Assembly (NCBI GenBank): GCA_002415085.1
Contig: DIBV01000015.1
Span: 1 to 34,345 of the forward strand
Length of the DNA: 34,345 bases
Origin: Arsukibacterium sp. UBA5043
GTDB lineage: Bacteria; Pseudomonadota; Gammaproteobacteria; Enterobacterales; Alteromonadaceae
Reading direction: 5' to 3'
Shown: positions 27,063-34,345 of the stretch, piece by piece
Numbering within the stretch: the stretch's first letter is position 1
Layout: each line of letters opens with the position of its first letter
The notes under the pieces: generated by a model
Database searches by the model: none
Seen by the model: the letters and a program-made list of their open reading frames with translations, nothing else
What the model was told of the DNA's origin: nothing
Made by a program: the position numbers and the translations under genes

Positions 27063-28910
27063 CTAACTGAACTCATCAAAGGCGATGTTGCTTTCCGGCA
27101 CCCCTCTGTCACGCAGTAACCGGATCGTGTCATCCATCAAGCCTTTGGGCCCGCACAGATAAAATTCAGGTTCACCTTGCTCAACCACATTCTGCCAATT
27201 CAACGCCAGCACGTGCTGCGCATAGCCGGTCGCACCCAGCCAACCTTTGTCCGGCCGTGACAACACCGGGTAGTAATGAAAATGCGCATACTGCTTCGCC
27301 AGCTGATAAAAGTAGTCGACGTAAATCACATCATTTTCATTGCGGGCGCCGTAAAAGAAATGCAGCGGCCGGGGCGGCTTGTCGCCTTTATTGTTGCGAT
27401 GCAGCGCTAACTGTTCTTCAATCAGCGCTTTTAGTGGCGCCATGCCCGAGCCTGCCCCCACCAGTACCATGGTTTTGTCACTGCCTGGGTTAGCGTAAAA
27501 CTCTTCAAACGGCCCTAAAGCCTCAACCCGGTCACCAATGCGTAAGTTACCCAGATAATTAGAACCAATACCGGGCAATACCGACGGGTTAGTTGCGCTT
27601 TGCAGCTTAATGACAAACACTAACTCGTTTGTAGCTTCATCTATGCCGGCTAAGGAATAGCTTCTGCTACAGGCTCCATGTTGATAGTTTAACCGGGCAA
27701 TGTGCTGCCAGTCCGGTTGCAATGAACCTGGCACATCTGCCGGCACGGAGCAGCCACTGGCCTTCGGGATAAAGAAGCGCATAAACGCACCGGCTTTATA
27801 CCGCATGGGTACTTTAGACTGGGTGGTAAAGCGCAACTCTTTAATAAACGGGCTTAAAAAGGTGCTGTTGACTAATTCCAGCTGATACTTTTTCGCATCG
27901 GTAATATCCATCAGTGTCATATGTTCAACATCATCACTGAAGTGCTGGCAAGCCAACCGGTAGCCCTGTTCCAGCTCAAAGGCGCTAAAGTGCTGTAAAT
28001 CCGCTGCGGTGCTTTTCACATTTTGATTTATCATAATGCGGCACCGGCCACAGGTGCCACCGCCGCCGCAGGTGGAAGGCAAAATGATATTGTGCTCAAC
28101 CAAACCATCCAACAAATTTTTATGGTTGGAGAAAGCCACCTGACCGAGGCTTTTCTGGTTACGGTCGAATAACTTTACCGTGTTTTTGCGGCCAAACAGC
28201 TTAATTTTATACTGACCGCGCAGCGCCAGATCGACCGTCCAGACCATGCCAGTGCCGCTGAGCCACAAGGCGACAAAGGCAAATACCATCATCAGCACGC
28301 TGTTAAAACTGCCTTCGTTGGCATAATCCATAAAATGCAGTTTCAGGAAAAAATCTGCCAGCCGTTTGTCAGCATCACTGTGGCCGGCAATACGGCCTGA
28401 GTCTGCCTCAACATAGACGCTGGTGTTAATTTCATCGGCAAAGTTAACCTGCCACACGGCATTCTTTTGTTTGAGTAAATCGGCAATCGGCGGCTGCATC
28501 AATGTTACAGATACGATTTCACCCGGCCCGCTATATGAAGCGCTGGCCAACTGCCGGGCAAAATCCGCATCGACCGTCAGCGGCTGGCCTGTCTGCGCAT
28601 CGACCAAGCTGTGTTTGTTGACAAAGTTAGCGTATAAACCGCGCTGATGGTTAAGCAAATAATACGGTTTTTGCGCCAACTCAATTAACGTCAGCGAGGT
28701 GCTGGGTGCATACTGCCGTAACACCTCGGCAGGCTCCTGCAGCGCCAGCGTATGCCAGCTCAGCGACGGATGCTGATGCGCTTTGTAAGTGTGTCCCGCC
28801 GCTTTGGTATGATCCATAAAGTTGAAATACATACCACTGCCCAGCCAAATCAGAAACTGAATGCCAACGACAACAGAGGCCCACTTATGCAGTTTTCTGA
28901 CTGTATTCAT
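27063..28910 (-). CDS. PepSY membrane protein fused to 2Fe-2S/FAD/NAD reductase (NqrF-like)
   Basis: 615 residues. The N-terminal half is a PepSY-associated membrane protein (HKW at residue 8, span 12-30, HFMDY near 192, span 203-225). A plant-type ferredoxin domain follows with C281-x5-C287-x2-C290 and C321 (CGGGGTCGRC). Next come an FAD-binding RSYS (416-419) and an NAD-binding GAGSGMAP (485-492) with YLCGPKGLMDD, and an NqrF-like C-terminus FDEFS. Electrons should pass from NAD(P)H through FAD and 2Fe-2S to a membrane acceptor. With the TonB receptor upstream, ferric- or cupric-chelate reduction is the best inference. ATG overlaps the upstream stop as ATGA. Confidence 0.85.
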   Translation of the reverse strand: MNTVRKLHKWASVVVGIQFLIWLGSGMYFNFMDHTKAAGHTYKAHQHPSLSWHTLALQEPAEVLRQYAPSTSLTLIELAQKPYYLLNHQRGLYANFVNKHSLVDAQTGQPLTVDADFARQLASASYSGPGEIVSVTLMQPPIADLLKQKNAVWQVNFADEINTSVYVEADSGRIAGHSDADKRLADFFLKLHFMDYANEGSFNSVLMMVFAFVALWLSGTGMVWTVDLALRGQYKIKLFGRKNTVKLFDRNQKSLGQVAFSNHKNLLDGLVEHNIILPSTCGGGGTCGRCRIMINQNVKSTAADLQHFSAFELEQGYRLACQHFSDDVEHMTLMDITDAKKYQLELVNSTFLSPFIKELRFTTQSKVPMRYKAGAFMRFFIPKASGCSVPADVPGSLQPDWQHIARLNYQHGACSRSYSLAGIDEATNELVFVIKLQSATNPSVLPGIGSNYLGNLRIGDRVEALGPFEEFYANPGSDKTMVLVGAGSGMAPLKALIEEQLALHRNNKGDKPPRPLHFFYGARNENDVIYVDYFYQLAKQYAHFHYYPVLSRPDKGWLGATGYAQHVLALNWQNVVEQGEPEFYLCGPKGLMDDTIRLLRDRGVPESNIAFDEFS

Positions 28911-29665
28911 GGCGCAACTCCAACTGTATGGCTGTCATTGCCAGCCGGTGCCGTTAATGCCTCATCCGTTTTACGAAACACACGGAAATAGGCCAGCACC
29001 ATGCCCAGTATAGAAGCTAACATACCGAACAAGGTAAACCAGAACAGCAGGCTGTTATCAATATCGGCGCCGTCATCGTAATCCATCACATGGAAGCGAA
29101 ACATCCAGTCAAACAGGCGCCAGAAACTATGCCGTTTACCAACCAATAAGCCCGTTTCGGCAGACACATAAATTGCCGGGGCGCCAAAGTCAGCGAAGTT
29201 TACCCGCCAGGCTGGCATGACAGCCGGATTAAGCTCAAATGGCGCATTTTCAGTTATAAGCTCGGCGCTTTCGACTGTGCCGGTACCGCTATAATAAAAC
29301 CGGGCGGCTTTTACCGCCTGAGCCTTGTCTAACGGCGGCATTACCGCACCGCTACTGGCATCAATGGCTAACTTTTGTTCTGCCAGCGTAAAACGATACA
29401 CCACCTTATCCAGATAACGGCCCAACGTAATGGCTTTTGCCTGCGGATAGTGTTGTAACAAGCTTTGCAATGAATAAGTTACCTGCTGCGGGTCGATTTT
29501 ATCCTGTTCGTTATTAACCAGGGTATCGCCATGGATATAATCAATATCAAAAAACACCATATAGGCCCCGGTTACCGACCAGATAATAAACTGCAGGCCT
29601 ATAAACGCCATCAGCCATTTATGGTATTTCCTGCTGGTTTTCAGCAGCCGCATTGATTTATTCAT
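28907..29665 (-). CDS. PepSY-domain membrane protein
   Basis: 252 residues from ATG 29665, with GAGGG upstream. The layout is span 1 (about 15-38, HKWLMAFIGLQFIIWSVTG), a periplasmic PepSY region (about 40-190) with WRVNFADFGAPAIYVSAETG, then FHVMDYDDGAD and span 2 (about 205-228). It resembles the first half of the next protein (HKW start, WxVNFAD, FxxMDY), so the two are likely paralogues working as a pair. Related PepSY proteins sit beside siderophore receptors and act in ferric-siderophore reduction. The stop overlaps the next ATG (ATGA). Confidence 0.82.
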   Translation of the reverse strand: MNKSMRLLKTSRKYHKWLMAFIGLQFIIWSVTGAYMVFFDIDYIHGDTLVNNEQDKIDPQQVTYSLQSLLQHYPQAKAITLGRYLDKVVYRFTLAEQKLAIDASSGAVMPPLDKAQAVKAARFYYSGTGTVESAELITENAPFELNPAVMPAWRVNFADFGAPAIYVSAETGLLVGKRHSFWRLFDWMFRFHVMDYDDGADIDNSLLFWFTLFGMLASILGMVLAYFRVFRKTDEALTAPAGNDSHTVGVAP

Positions 29666-29762
29666 TCCCAACCCTCTAGTCCGGCACGGCCTGATTTCAC
29701 ACAGCAGTTTAATAGCCGCGTAGGAGGCCTGTGGCCCGGATAAAACCATTAATTACTGTTAT

Positions 29763-29813
29763 GAGAAAAGTAAACACCAGGGCCCTATGGTATACGGGCA
29801 TACGGCCCTGGTG
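29763..29813 (-). terminator. Stem-loop between receptor and PepSY genes (partial terminator)
   Basis: A 10-bp perfect stem, CACCAGGGCC (29775-29784) pairing with 29804-29813, with a 19-nt loop. On the minus strand it is followed by TTTACTTTTCTC. It lies between the receptor stop and the PepSY start and would let most transcription stop after the receptor while some continues into the reductase genes. Confidence 0.75.
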
Positions 29814-29831
29814 CTACCGATAAAAGCTGAC

Positions 29832-32507
29832 TTAGAACTGATAGGTTGCACGGATGAAACCGCGGCGCCCCAGCAGATCATATGTCATTACATCGGTGTT
29901 GGCATCGTTCCATGACGTCAGGTACGGTGCTTTTTTATCAAAGATGTTGTCAACACCCAGGCTAAGCGTCAACGCATCACTGTAGTACCACGAGGCTGAT
30001 ACATCAGAATAGGTAACTGAACCGACTGATTTACCCAGCGGGTCGAAATCCGAGCCGTTAACGTCATCGGCACTGCCGATATAACGCAATGAATAGCTCG
30101 CTGACCAGTCATCTGTCATCACGCTGTAGCTGAAGTTACTCCGCCATTCAGTGTAACTACCCTGGTCTTCGGTAATAAAACCCACCTTATCAATGGTTGG
30201 CTGACCTTTAAACGGTGTGCTTTCATGCTTCAGTAAACGGGTGATATCCAAAGTCGCGCGGCTGCTCAAACCAAATAAAGTAAATTTATAAGCCGTGTTC
30301 AGGTCGATACCACTGACGGTTTCTACTGCAGCATTCACCGGGCGCTGATTCAGCTCATTAACCTGGTGTGTTACCGGATGCCGGGTAAAGGTATCGCAGA
30401 ATTTCGCATTGCCGATAGGGTCTTCGTAGCATAACCGCAGCATATCGGAACCATTGACTGATGTAATAGCTTCGTCGATTTTAATGTTGAAGTAATCTAT
30501 CGTCGCGGAAAAACCGTCAAGGAACTCGGGCTGCCATACGATACCTACCGTAGTGGTGTCAGCCGTTTCTGGCTCCAGCCTGGGGTTGCCACCAACACTG
30601 GTTAAAATTGTCGTGCCGTCCTGTACAAAATCTGCCGGTACACCGGCCGCCAGACAATTTGCCGCTATGGTGCCAGTAGCATTTTCACAGGGGTCTATCG
30701 TGCGCAGGTTTTCGCCATTAGTGCCGCCAAACAGTTCTGTAATCACCGGCGCGCGGAACGCGGTAGAACGCACAGCCCGCAGCATCAGGCTGTCGTTAAC
30801 ATTCCAGGTTAAACCCATTTTGTAGGTGGTTTCCGCACCTGCAGTGCTGTAGTCAGAGTAACGCGCCGCCAGCTCAACCGACAACCGCTTGGCTAAATAG
30901 GTATCAGCCAATATTGGCACCGATAGTTCGCCAAATACTTCTTTTACATCATAGCTACCGCGGATCGGGTCTTCTAAGCCGTTACGCAATACGGTAGAGT
31001 CCGGGTCGCGCCAGCCTGTTTCGCTGCGACTTTCTGCACCAACAGCAAAACCAATGCCTCCGGCCGGCAACTCGTACAAATAGCCATTCATATTCAATGA
31101 CCAGGTGCGCATTTCATTACCACCTGTGCCCTCACGGCGGTATTTTACATAGTCAATAACGTCCTGCGTCAGCTCGTTTTTACCAAACCAGTCACCACAA
31201 GGAATGCCATTGCTGTTGTCATAGGTACAAATGCTGTCGTCCAGCGTGTGCGCTGCACGGTCAGGGTCAATGTCGAAAGTCCAGCCATCAGTCCCGGTAT
31301 TACGGCCATAGTTGTAAGACAAGTCCCATTCCCAGCCATTGTCTAGTACGCCGGTTAGTCCCGTTACAATGCGAATGGTATTGGTTTCCTGGAAAAAGTA
31401 AGGCGCGCCCAGTTCGGTGTTGCGCCGGCGTAAAAACTCCAAATCCTGACCGGTAGGGTTGTACTGGAAATCGGCATCGACTTTAATACCGGCAAAACCA
31501 TTGCGGGGCGTCACGATTTGCTCGCCCTGGCGGTTAGCGTAACTTGCTTCTACAAACAACTGCACCGAGTCATTGATATTGTAGTTAGCAAAGCTGGATA
31601 GATTTATACGCTCCATCGGGCTTACGGCGTTTAGGTAGGGAATATAGTTAAAGCTATGCAACGCGCCATTATAGGGGCTGTAGTTATTGCCGTTAGTGGC
31701 GGTATCCGGGTCCTGGTTAAACTGCACCTGAGTACCGTCAGCCAATAACGCACGGCCACCTTCACTGGTGCTGCTGCCAAAACACTCAAAGGTGCCTTCT
31801 TCCGTACCGTACTTAGAGCAGGCAATACGATCAGACTGGCGCACCGCAGAGGTGTTGCCGTAACTCAAATTAACAACCACATTGCCCTTGTCAAATTCGC
31901 CGCCCAGTGTCAGGCTCAGATCCTGATTTTCGGCATCGCCCTTATCTGCCATGCCCGCTTTTACACTCAGCTCAGCGCCGCTGAATGCTTTTTTAGTGAT
32001 GATATTCACCACACCGGCGACCGCATCGGCGCCATACACAGCCGAAGCGCCATCTTTTAATACTTCGATTCGTTCAATCATCGCTGTCGGTATCATATTC
32101 AAATCAACCGAACTATTAGCACCGGTTCCCCCGCCGACCACGCGGCGGCCATTTAACAATACCAGGGTGCGCTTAATACCCAGACCACGTAAATTGACCT
32201 GAGCTGTGCCATAACCACCGCTGGTCCAGTATGCGTTCGTTGCATTACCGGCCACCCCGGCTGAAAACGACATTTCCTGCAGCAGGTTTTCTACATTGGT
32301 AATACCCGATGCACTGATATCCGCTGACGATATAACCGATACCGGACTGGCGGTTTCAATATCGGTACGTTTAATTTTTGAGCCGGTAATTTGAATACGT
32401 TCAACCGGATCACTGTCTTGTGCCTTCGTTTGCGCGGAAACCGCCACTGCACCGGCCATCAGCATCGCGGTATATACACGACTAGGCGTCAAATTTATTG
32501 CTGTCAT
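29832..32507 (-). CDS. TonB-dependent outer-membrane receptor
   Basis: 891 residues. A signal peptide (cleavage near QTKAQ) is followed by a TonB-box-like VERIQITGS. The plug domain (about 50-170) has VNLRGLGIKRTLVLLNGRR and YGADAVAGVVNIITKK, and a 22-strand barrel ends in ATYQF with a terminal Phe. It is the large Oar-like/colicin-type receptor common in Alteromonadales and Xanthomonadales. It imports a bulky ligand using TonB energy; the ligand is not readable from sequence. AGGAG lies 8 nt before ATG 32507. The downstream PepSY reductases suggest a metal chelate, and the divergent HutC-like regulator suggests induction by a small organic ligand (inference). Confidence 0.92.
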   Translation of the reverse strand: MTAINLTPSRVYTAMLMAGAVAVSAQTKAQDSDPVERIQITGSKIKRTDIETASPVSVISSADISASGITNVENLLQEMSFSAGVAGNATNAYWTSGGYGTAQVNLRGLGIKRTLVLLNGRRVVGGGTGANSSVDLNMIPTAMIERIEVLKDGASAVYGADAVAGVVNIITKKAFSGAELSVKAGMADKGDAENQDLSLTLGGEFDKGNVVVNLSYGNTSAVRQSDRIACSKYGTEEGTFECFGSSTSEGGRALLADGTQVQFNQDPDTATNGNNYSPYNGALHSFNYIPYLNAVSPMERINLSSFANYNINDSVQLFVEASYANRQGEQIVTPRNGFAGIKVDADFQYNPTGQDLEFLRRRNTELGAPYFFQETNTIRIVTGLTGVLDNGWEWDLSYNYGRNTGTDGWTFDIDPDRAAHTLDDSICTYDNSNGIPCGDWFGKNELTQDVIDYVKYRREGTGGNEMRTWSLNMNGYLYELPAGGIGFAVGAESRSETGWRDPDSTVLRNGLEDPIRGSYDVKEVFGELSVPILADTYLAKRLSVELAARYSDYSTAGAETTYKMGLTWNVNDSLMLRAVRSTAFRAPVITELFGGTNGENLRTIDPCENATGTIAANCLAAGVPADFVQDGTTILTSVGGNPRLEPETADTTTVGIVWQPEFLDGFSATIDYFNIKIDEAITSVNGSDMLRLCYEDPIGNAKFCDTFTRHPVTHQVNELNQRPVNAAVETVSGIDLNTAYKFTLFGLSSRATLDITRLLKHESTPFKGQPTIDKVGFITEDQGSYTEWRSNFSYSVMTDDWSASYSLRYIGSADDVNGSDFDPLGKSVGSVTYSDVSASWYYSDALTLSLGVDNIFDKKAPYLTSWNDANTDVMTYDLLGRRGFIRATYQF

Positions 32508-32579
32508 TAAATGTTCTCCTGAGTAGCATCTGTACCAGCTGAGGCCGGAAATTATTATAAGGTCGCTGCCTGCTTAAAT

Positions 32580-32608
32580 GTTATACAACAGCATACCGGT
32601 ATATACAA
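32580..32608 (-). promoter_or_regulatory. Candidate receptor promoter with operator in the spacer
   Basis: Minus strand: TTGTAT (32603-32608), 17-bp spacer, TATAAC (32580-32585). The spacer contains the palindrome ATACCGGTAT (32593-32602). TATACAACA occurs twice in direct orientation on the plus strand, at 32582-32590 and 32602-32610, exactly 20 bp apart (two helical turns). A repressor bound here would block the receptor promoter. Confidence 0.6.
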
Positions 32609-32671
32609 CATCGGAATTAAAAATAATTTCATTATCTTTGCGACAGAAAACTCGGTTGAACTGACTGAAAA

Positions 32672-32699
32672 TTGACAGCATAGCCATGTGGTATATACT
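32672..32699 (+). promoter_or_regulatory. Strong sigma70 promoter toward the GntR gene, operator at -10
   Basis: TTGACA (32672-32677), 16-bp spacer, TATACT (32694-32699). GGTATATAC at 32690-32698 overlaps the -10 and repeats exactly the GGTATATAC at 32598-32606 in the receptor promoter. The shared 9-mer suggests that one regulator controls both directions, including its own gene. Confidence 0.65.
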
Positions 32700-32876
32700 G
32701 GCAAGGTGTTGCTGACATGTTACTTATGCGACAAGCCTAATTAACGCCAACCAGGCCCCAAAAATCTGTTGGCGGCAGCGCAATGCAGTATAGAATGACC
32801 GGGTTCGCACTGAAGTGTCATGAGTTAGCTGAATACGCACTTCGAACTTATTGTTTGTAGGTAATATGGACATTGC

Positions 32877-33581
32877 ATGAAGCTGCCAAAGTATCGTCTT
32901 ATTTCGAATGAGATTAAAAAGAAGATAAGCGCCAGCTTATGGAAAGCGGGCTCTCAGATCCCGTCGGAAACCGAACTGGCTAACCACTTTTCTGCCAGCC
33001 GGATGACGGCACGCAAAGCCGTCGATGAGCTGGTTAACAGTGGCGTGCTTGAACGCGTTGCCAGTGTCGGTACTTTTGTAAAGGAACCCGCCGCGCAAAG
33101 TTCATTACTGGAAATCCGCAATATTGCCGATGAAATTCGCTCCCGCGGGCACGTACACAAGATGACAGTGTTAAGTAAACTTATGCTGATCCCAAACGAT
33201 GCCATCGCATTTACCCTGTCACTTAACAGCAGAACGGTATATAAAATTATTATCGTGCACTGGGAGAACGATCAACCCATTCAGCTGGAAGAACGCTATG
33301 TTAATGCAGAGCGGGTACCACTGTTTTTACAGCAGGATTTCAGCAAGATCACTGCCAGCGAGTATCTGAACTCAATAGCACCGGTTACCGAAGCAGAAAT
33401 AACGGTAGAAGCGGTGATGCCGACGAAAATACTTAAACACAACCTGCAAGTGGACGATGGCGTACCCTGCCTGAAAGTCACCCGGATAACTCACTCTCAT
33501 GGCCAGCCTATTTGCTACGCCGTGCTGTACCATCCGGCAAACCGGTTTAAACTGACCAGCCATTTAAATATCGTTAAATGA
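32877..33581 (+). CDS. GntR-family regulator, HutC subfamily
   Basis: 234 residues. The N-terminal winged helix (about 1-72) has IPSETELANHFSASRMTARKA-type sequence. The UTRA effector domain (about 90-230) has SSLLEIRNIADEIRSRG, EERYVN and TEAEITVEAVMPTK. The segments LLEIRNIADEI, QLEERYVN and TASEYLNSIAPVTEAE are very close to HutC, the urocanate-responsive repressor of histidine use, but no hut genes are in view. ATG 32877 has only a weak ribosome-binding site. It is divergent from the TonB receptor and probably represses the receptor-PepSY-reductase unit; the effector may be urocanate or another imidazole compound (inference). Confidence 0.88.
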   Translation: MKLPKYRLISNEIKKKISASLWKAGSQIPSETELANHFSASRMTARKAVDELVNSGVLERVASVGTFVKEPAAQSSLLEIRNIADEIRSRGHVHKMTVLSKLMLIPNDAIAFTLSLNSRTVYKIIIVHWENDQPIQLEERYVNAERVPLFLQQDFSKITASEYLNSIAPVTEAEITVEAVMPTKILKHNLQVDDGVPCLKVTRITHSHGQPICYAVLYHPANRFKLTSHLNIVK

Positions 33582-33832
33582 CAGACTATTAGGAAACGTT
33601 CTCGGCCAGGGTCTAAATAACTGATCCTTACTCAGCTCCATCCGCTGTACGCTATGATCGACTACCTGAAACGGAGCAGCGTTATCCGTAAAGTGCCCAA
33701 ACTGATCTAGTAAATCATCCATTGTTTTGCAGCGGTGATTGTATTTTATAGTCTCTGCGCCTTTGTAGCAATGGCTCCCAACTCTCAACTTTACTAACAA
33801 TTTTAATGAGTTATCTAATTACACTGGCCCAT

Positions 33833-34156
33833 CTAATGTGACGTCAGACTCATGGTGGCAATAATCAATTCATCATCCCATATCGGCATATCAACGTAAG
33901 AAAATAGGGCTTCTATCAGTTCGTTAAAGCCTGTATCCGTATTGTAATGCTGGACTGTATATATACACGTCAAGGTGAACAGCTTGTTCTTTTTGTGGTT
34001 GATTCTGGTCACCGGTGTCGTTCGTATATAATGAACTCCATATTGCTCAGAATATCGGATCCCATAGGCGTATTGGAAAGGTAGCTCCGGATCTTTAACC
34101 AGAAAATACTCTAATAAAATACCAGCATACCGTCTATTGATTATTCGTTTTGTCAT
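33833..34156 (-). CDS. Hypothetical protein, 107 residues
   Basis: Not recognised. From ATG 34156 the protein begins with a basic segment (MTKRIINRRYAGILLEYFLV) and continues with Tyr-rich (PFQYAYGIRYSEQYGVHY) and beta-prone sequence, with an acidic end (MPIWDDELIIATMSL). No signal peptide or membrane span. An upstream TTG (34228) is possible but overlaps another open frame. The ATG lies 2 nt after the stop of that upstream frame, which suggests a two-gene transcript entering from the right. Composition is more AT-rich than the cop genes. Confidence 0.5.
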   Translation of the reverse strand: MTKRIINRRYAGILLEYFLVKDPELPFQYAYGIRYSEQYGVHYIRTTPVTRINHKKNKLFTLTCIYTVQHYNTDTGFNELIEALFSYVDMPIWDDELIIATMSLTSH

Positions 34157-34158
34157 AG

Positions 34159-34287
34159 CTAATCGAGCACATATTGCGATAAAATTTGATGGATAACAGG
34201 CCGAAACAAGATCTGTGTTTGTTGGCAAATTTGGTCGACACTTAGTCCGGCTTCATAGAGGTAAAAGACTGAAGCACGCTTCAGCAC
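34159..34287 (-). CDS. Possible small helix-turn-helix-like ORF near the right edge
   Basis: A minus-strand frame is open from 34326 to TAG at 34159-34161, with GTG 34287 the only usual start. It encodes about 42 residues: MLKRASVFYLYEAGLSVDQI, then CQQTQILFRPVIHQILSQ. The AGLSVDQICQQTQI segment reads like a helix-turn-helix. AGGAGG at 34316-34321 is too far from GTG, so it may be a degraded 3-prime end or have a non-standard start. An inverted repeat (CTGAAGC-AC-GCTTCAG, 34269-34284) lies within it. Confidence 0.3.
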   Translation of the reverse strand: MLKRASVFYLYEAGLSVDQICQQTQILFRPVIHQILSQYVLD

Positions 34288-34345
34288 ATGAATATGTAGC
34301 GCTTCTCTTCCGACCTCCTGACAATGTCAACGGCAATCTAATTTT

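Noticed and set aside
33564-33800. 78-codon minus-strand frame convergent with the HutC-like gene
   Set aside because: Starts at TTG, has no ribosome-binding site at either possible start and overlaps the end of the regulator gene; no family recognised. It may be real but is not supported.

Overview
The window looks like a metal-resistance island of a Gram-negative gammaproteobacterium, most likely Alteromonadales-like (Rheinheimera, Alishewanella, Alteromonas or Shewanella type). This rests on protein style only: an Oar/colicin-type TonB receptor of about 890 residues, PepSY reductases, a marine-style mer operon and a CusB carrying its own CusF domain. No rRNA, tRNA, CRISPR array, complete insertion sequence or phage gene was found.

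Layout. (1) 1-2020, plus strand: a CadR/PbrR-like MerR regulator, a Zn/Cd-type CDF exporter, a YnfA-family small membrane protein, then a 59-codon orphan C-terminus of a heavy-metal RND pump closed by a strong terminator. A MerR-type promoter at 31-61 points left, out of the window. (2) 2289-5656, plus strand: an unusual 849-residue fusion (extended SDR epimerase, SPW-type membrane repeats, VKOR-like domain) and two tiny methionine-rich single-span membrane proteins. (3) 5857-8523, minus strand: a mer operon, merR-merT-merP-merA, with merR co-directional and a canonical MerR operator between merR and merT. (4) 8554-9195 holds no supportable gene. (5) 9318-19238, minus strand: cusC-cusB(F)-cusA with a Cys-rich secreted protein upstream, a Cu(I) P1B-ATPase, a ferritin-like helical protein and a DUF2933 membrane protein. 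(6) 19527-24778, minus strand: copA (multicopper oxidase), copB, copC, copD, then a DUF4440/SnoaL-like protein and a DUF411 lipoprotein. The two-component system copR-copS diverges from it across a CusR-like box. (7) 27063-33581: a HutC-like GntR regulator divergent from a TonB-dependent receptor, a PepSY membrane protein and a PepSY/2Fe-2S/FAD reductase, with matching operator-like repeats in the shared promoter region. (8) 33833-34345: unrecognised small genes on the minus strand.

How the parts fit. Cytoplasmic Cu(I) would be exported by the P1B-ATPase. CusCBA would clear the periplasm, and CopA would oxidise Cu(I) there with CopB, CopC and CopD handling periplasmic, outer-membrane and inner-membrane copper. 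CopRS senses periplasmic copper. The mer genes import and reduce Hg(II). The CDF exporter removes divalent cations such as Zn or Cd. The TonB receptor with its membrane reductases is best read as an uptake and reduction system for a metal chelate, placed next to the detoxification genes. Its HutC-type control makes a histidine or imidazole-like ligand worth testing. The least explained parts are the 849-residue fusion, the small Met-rich proteins and the HutC-controlled uptake/reductase unit.
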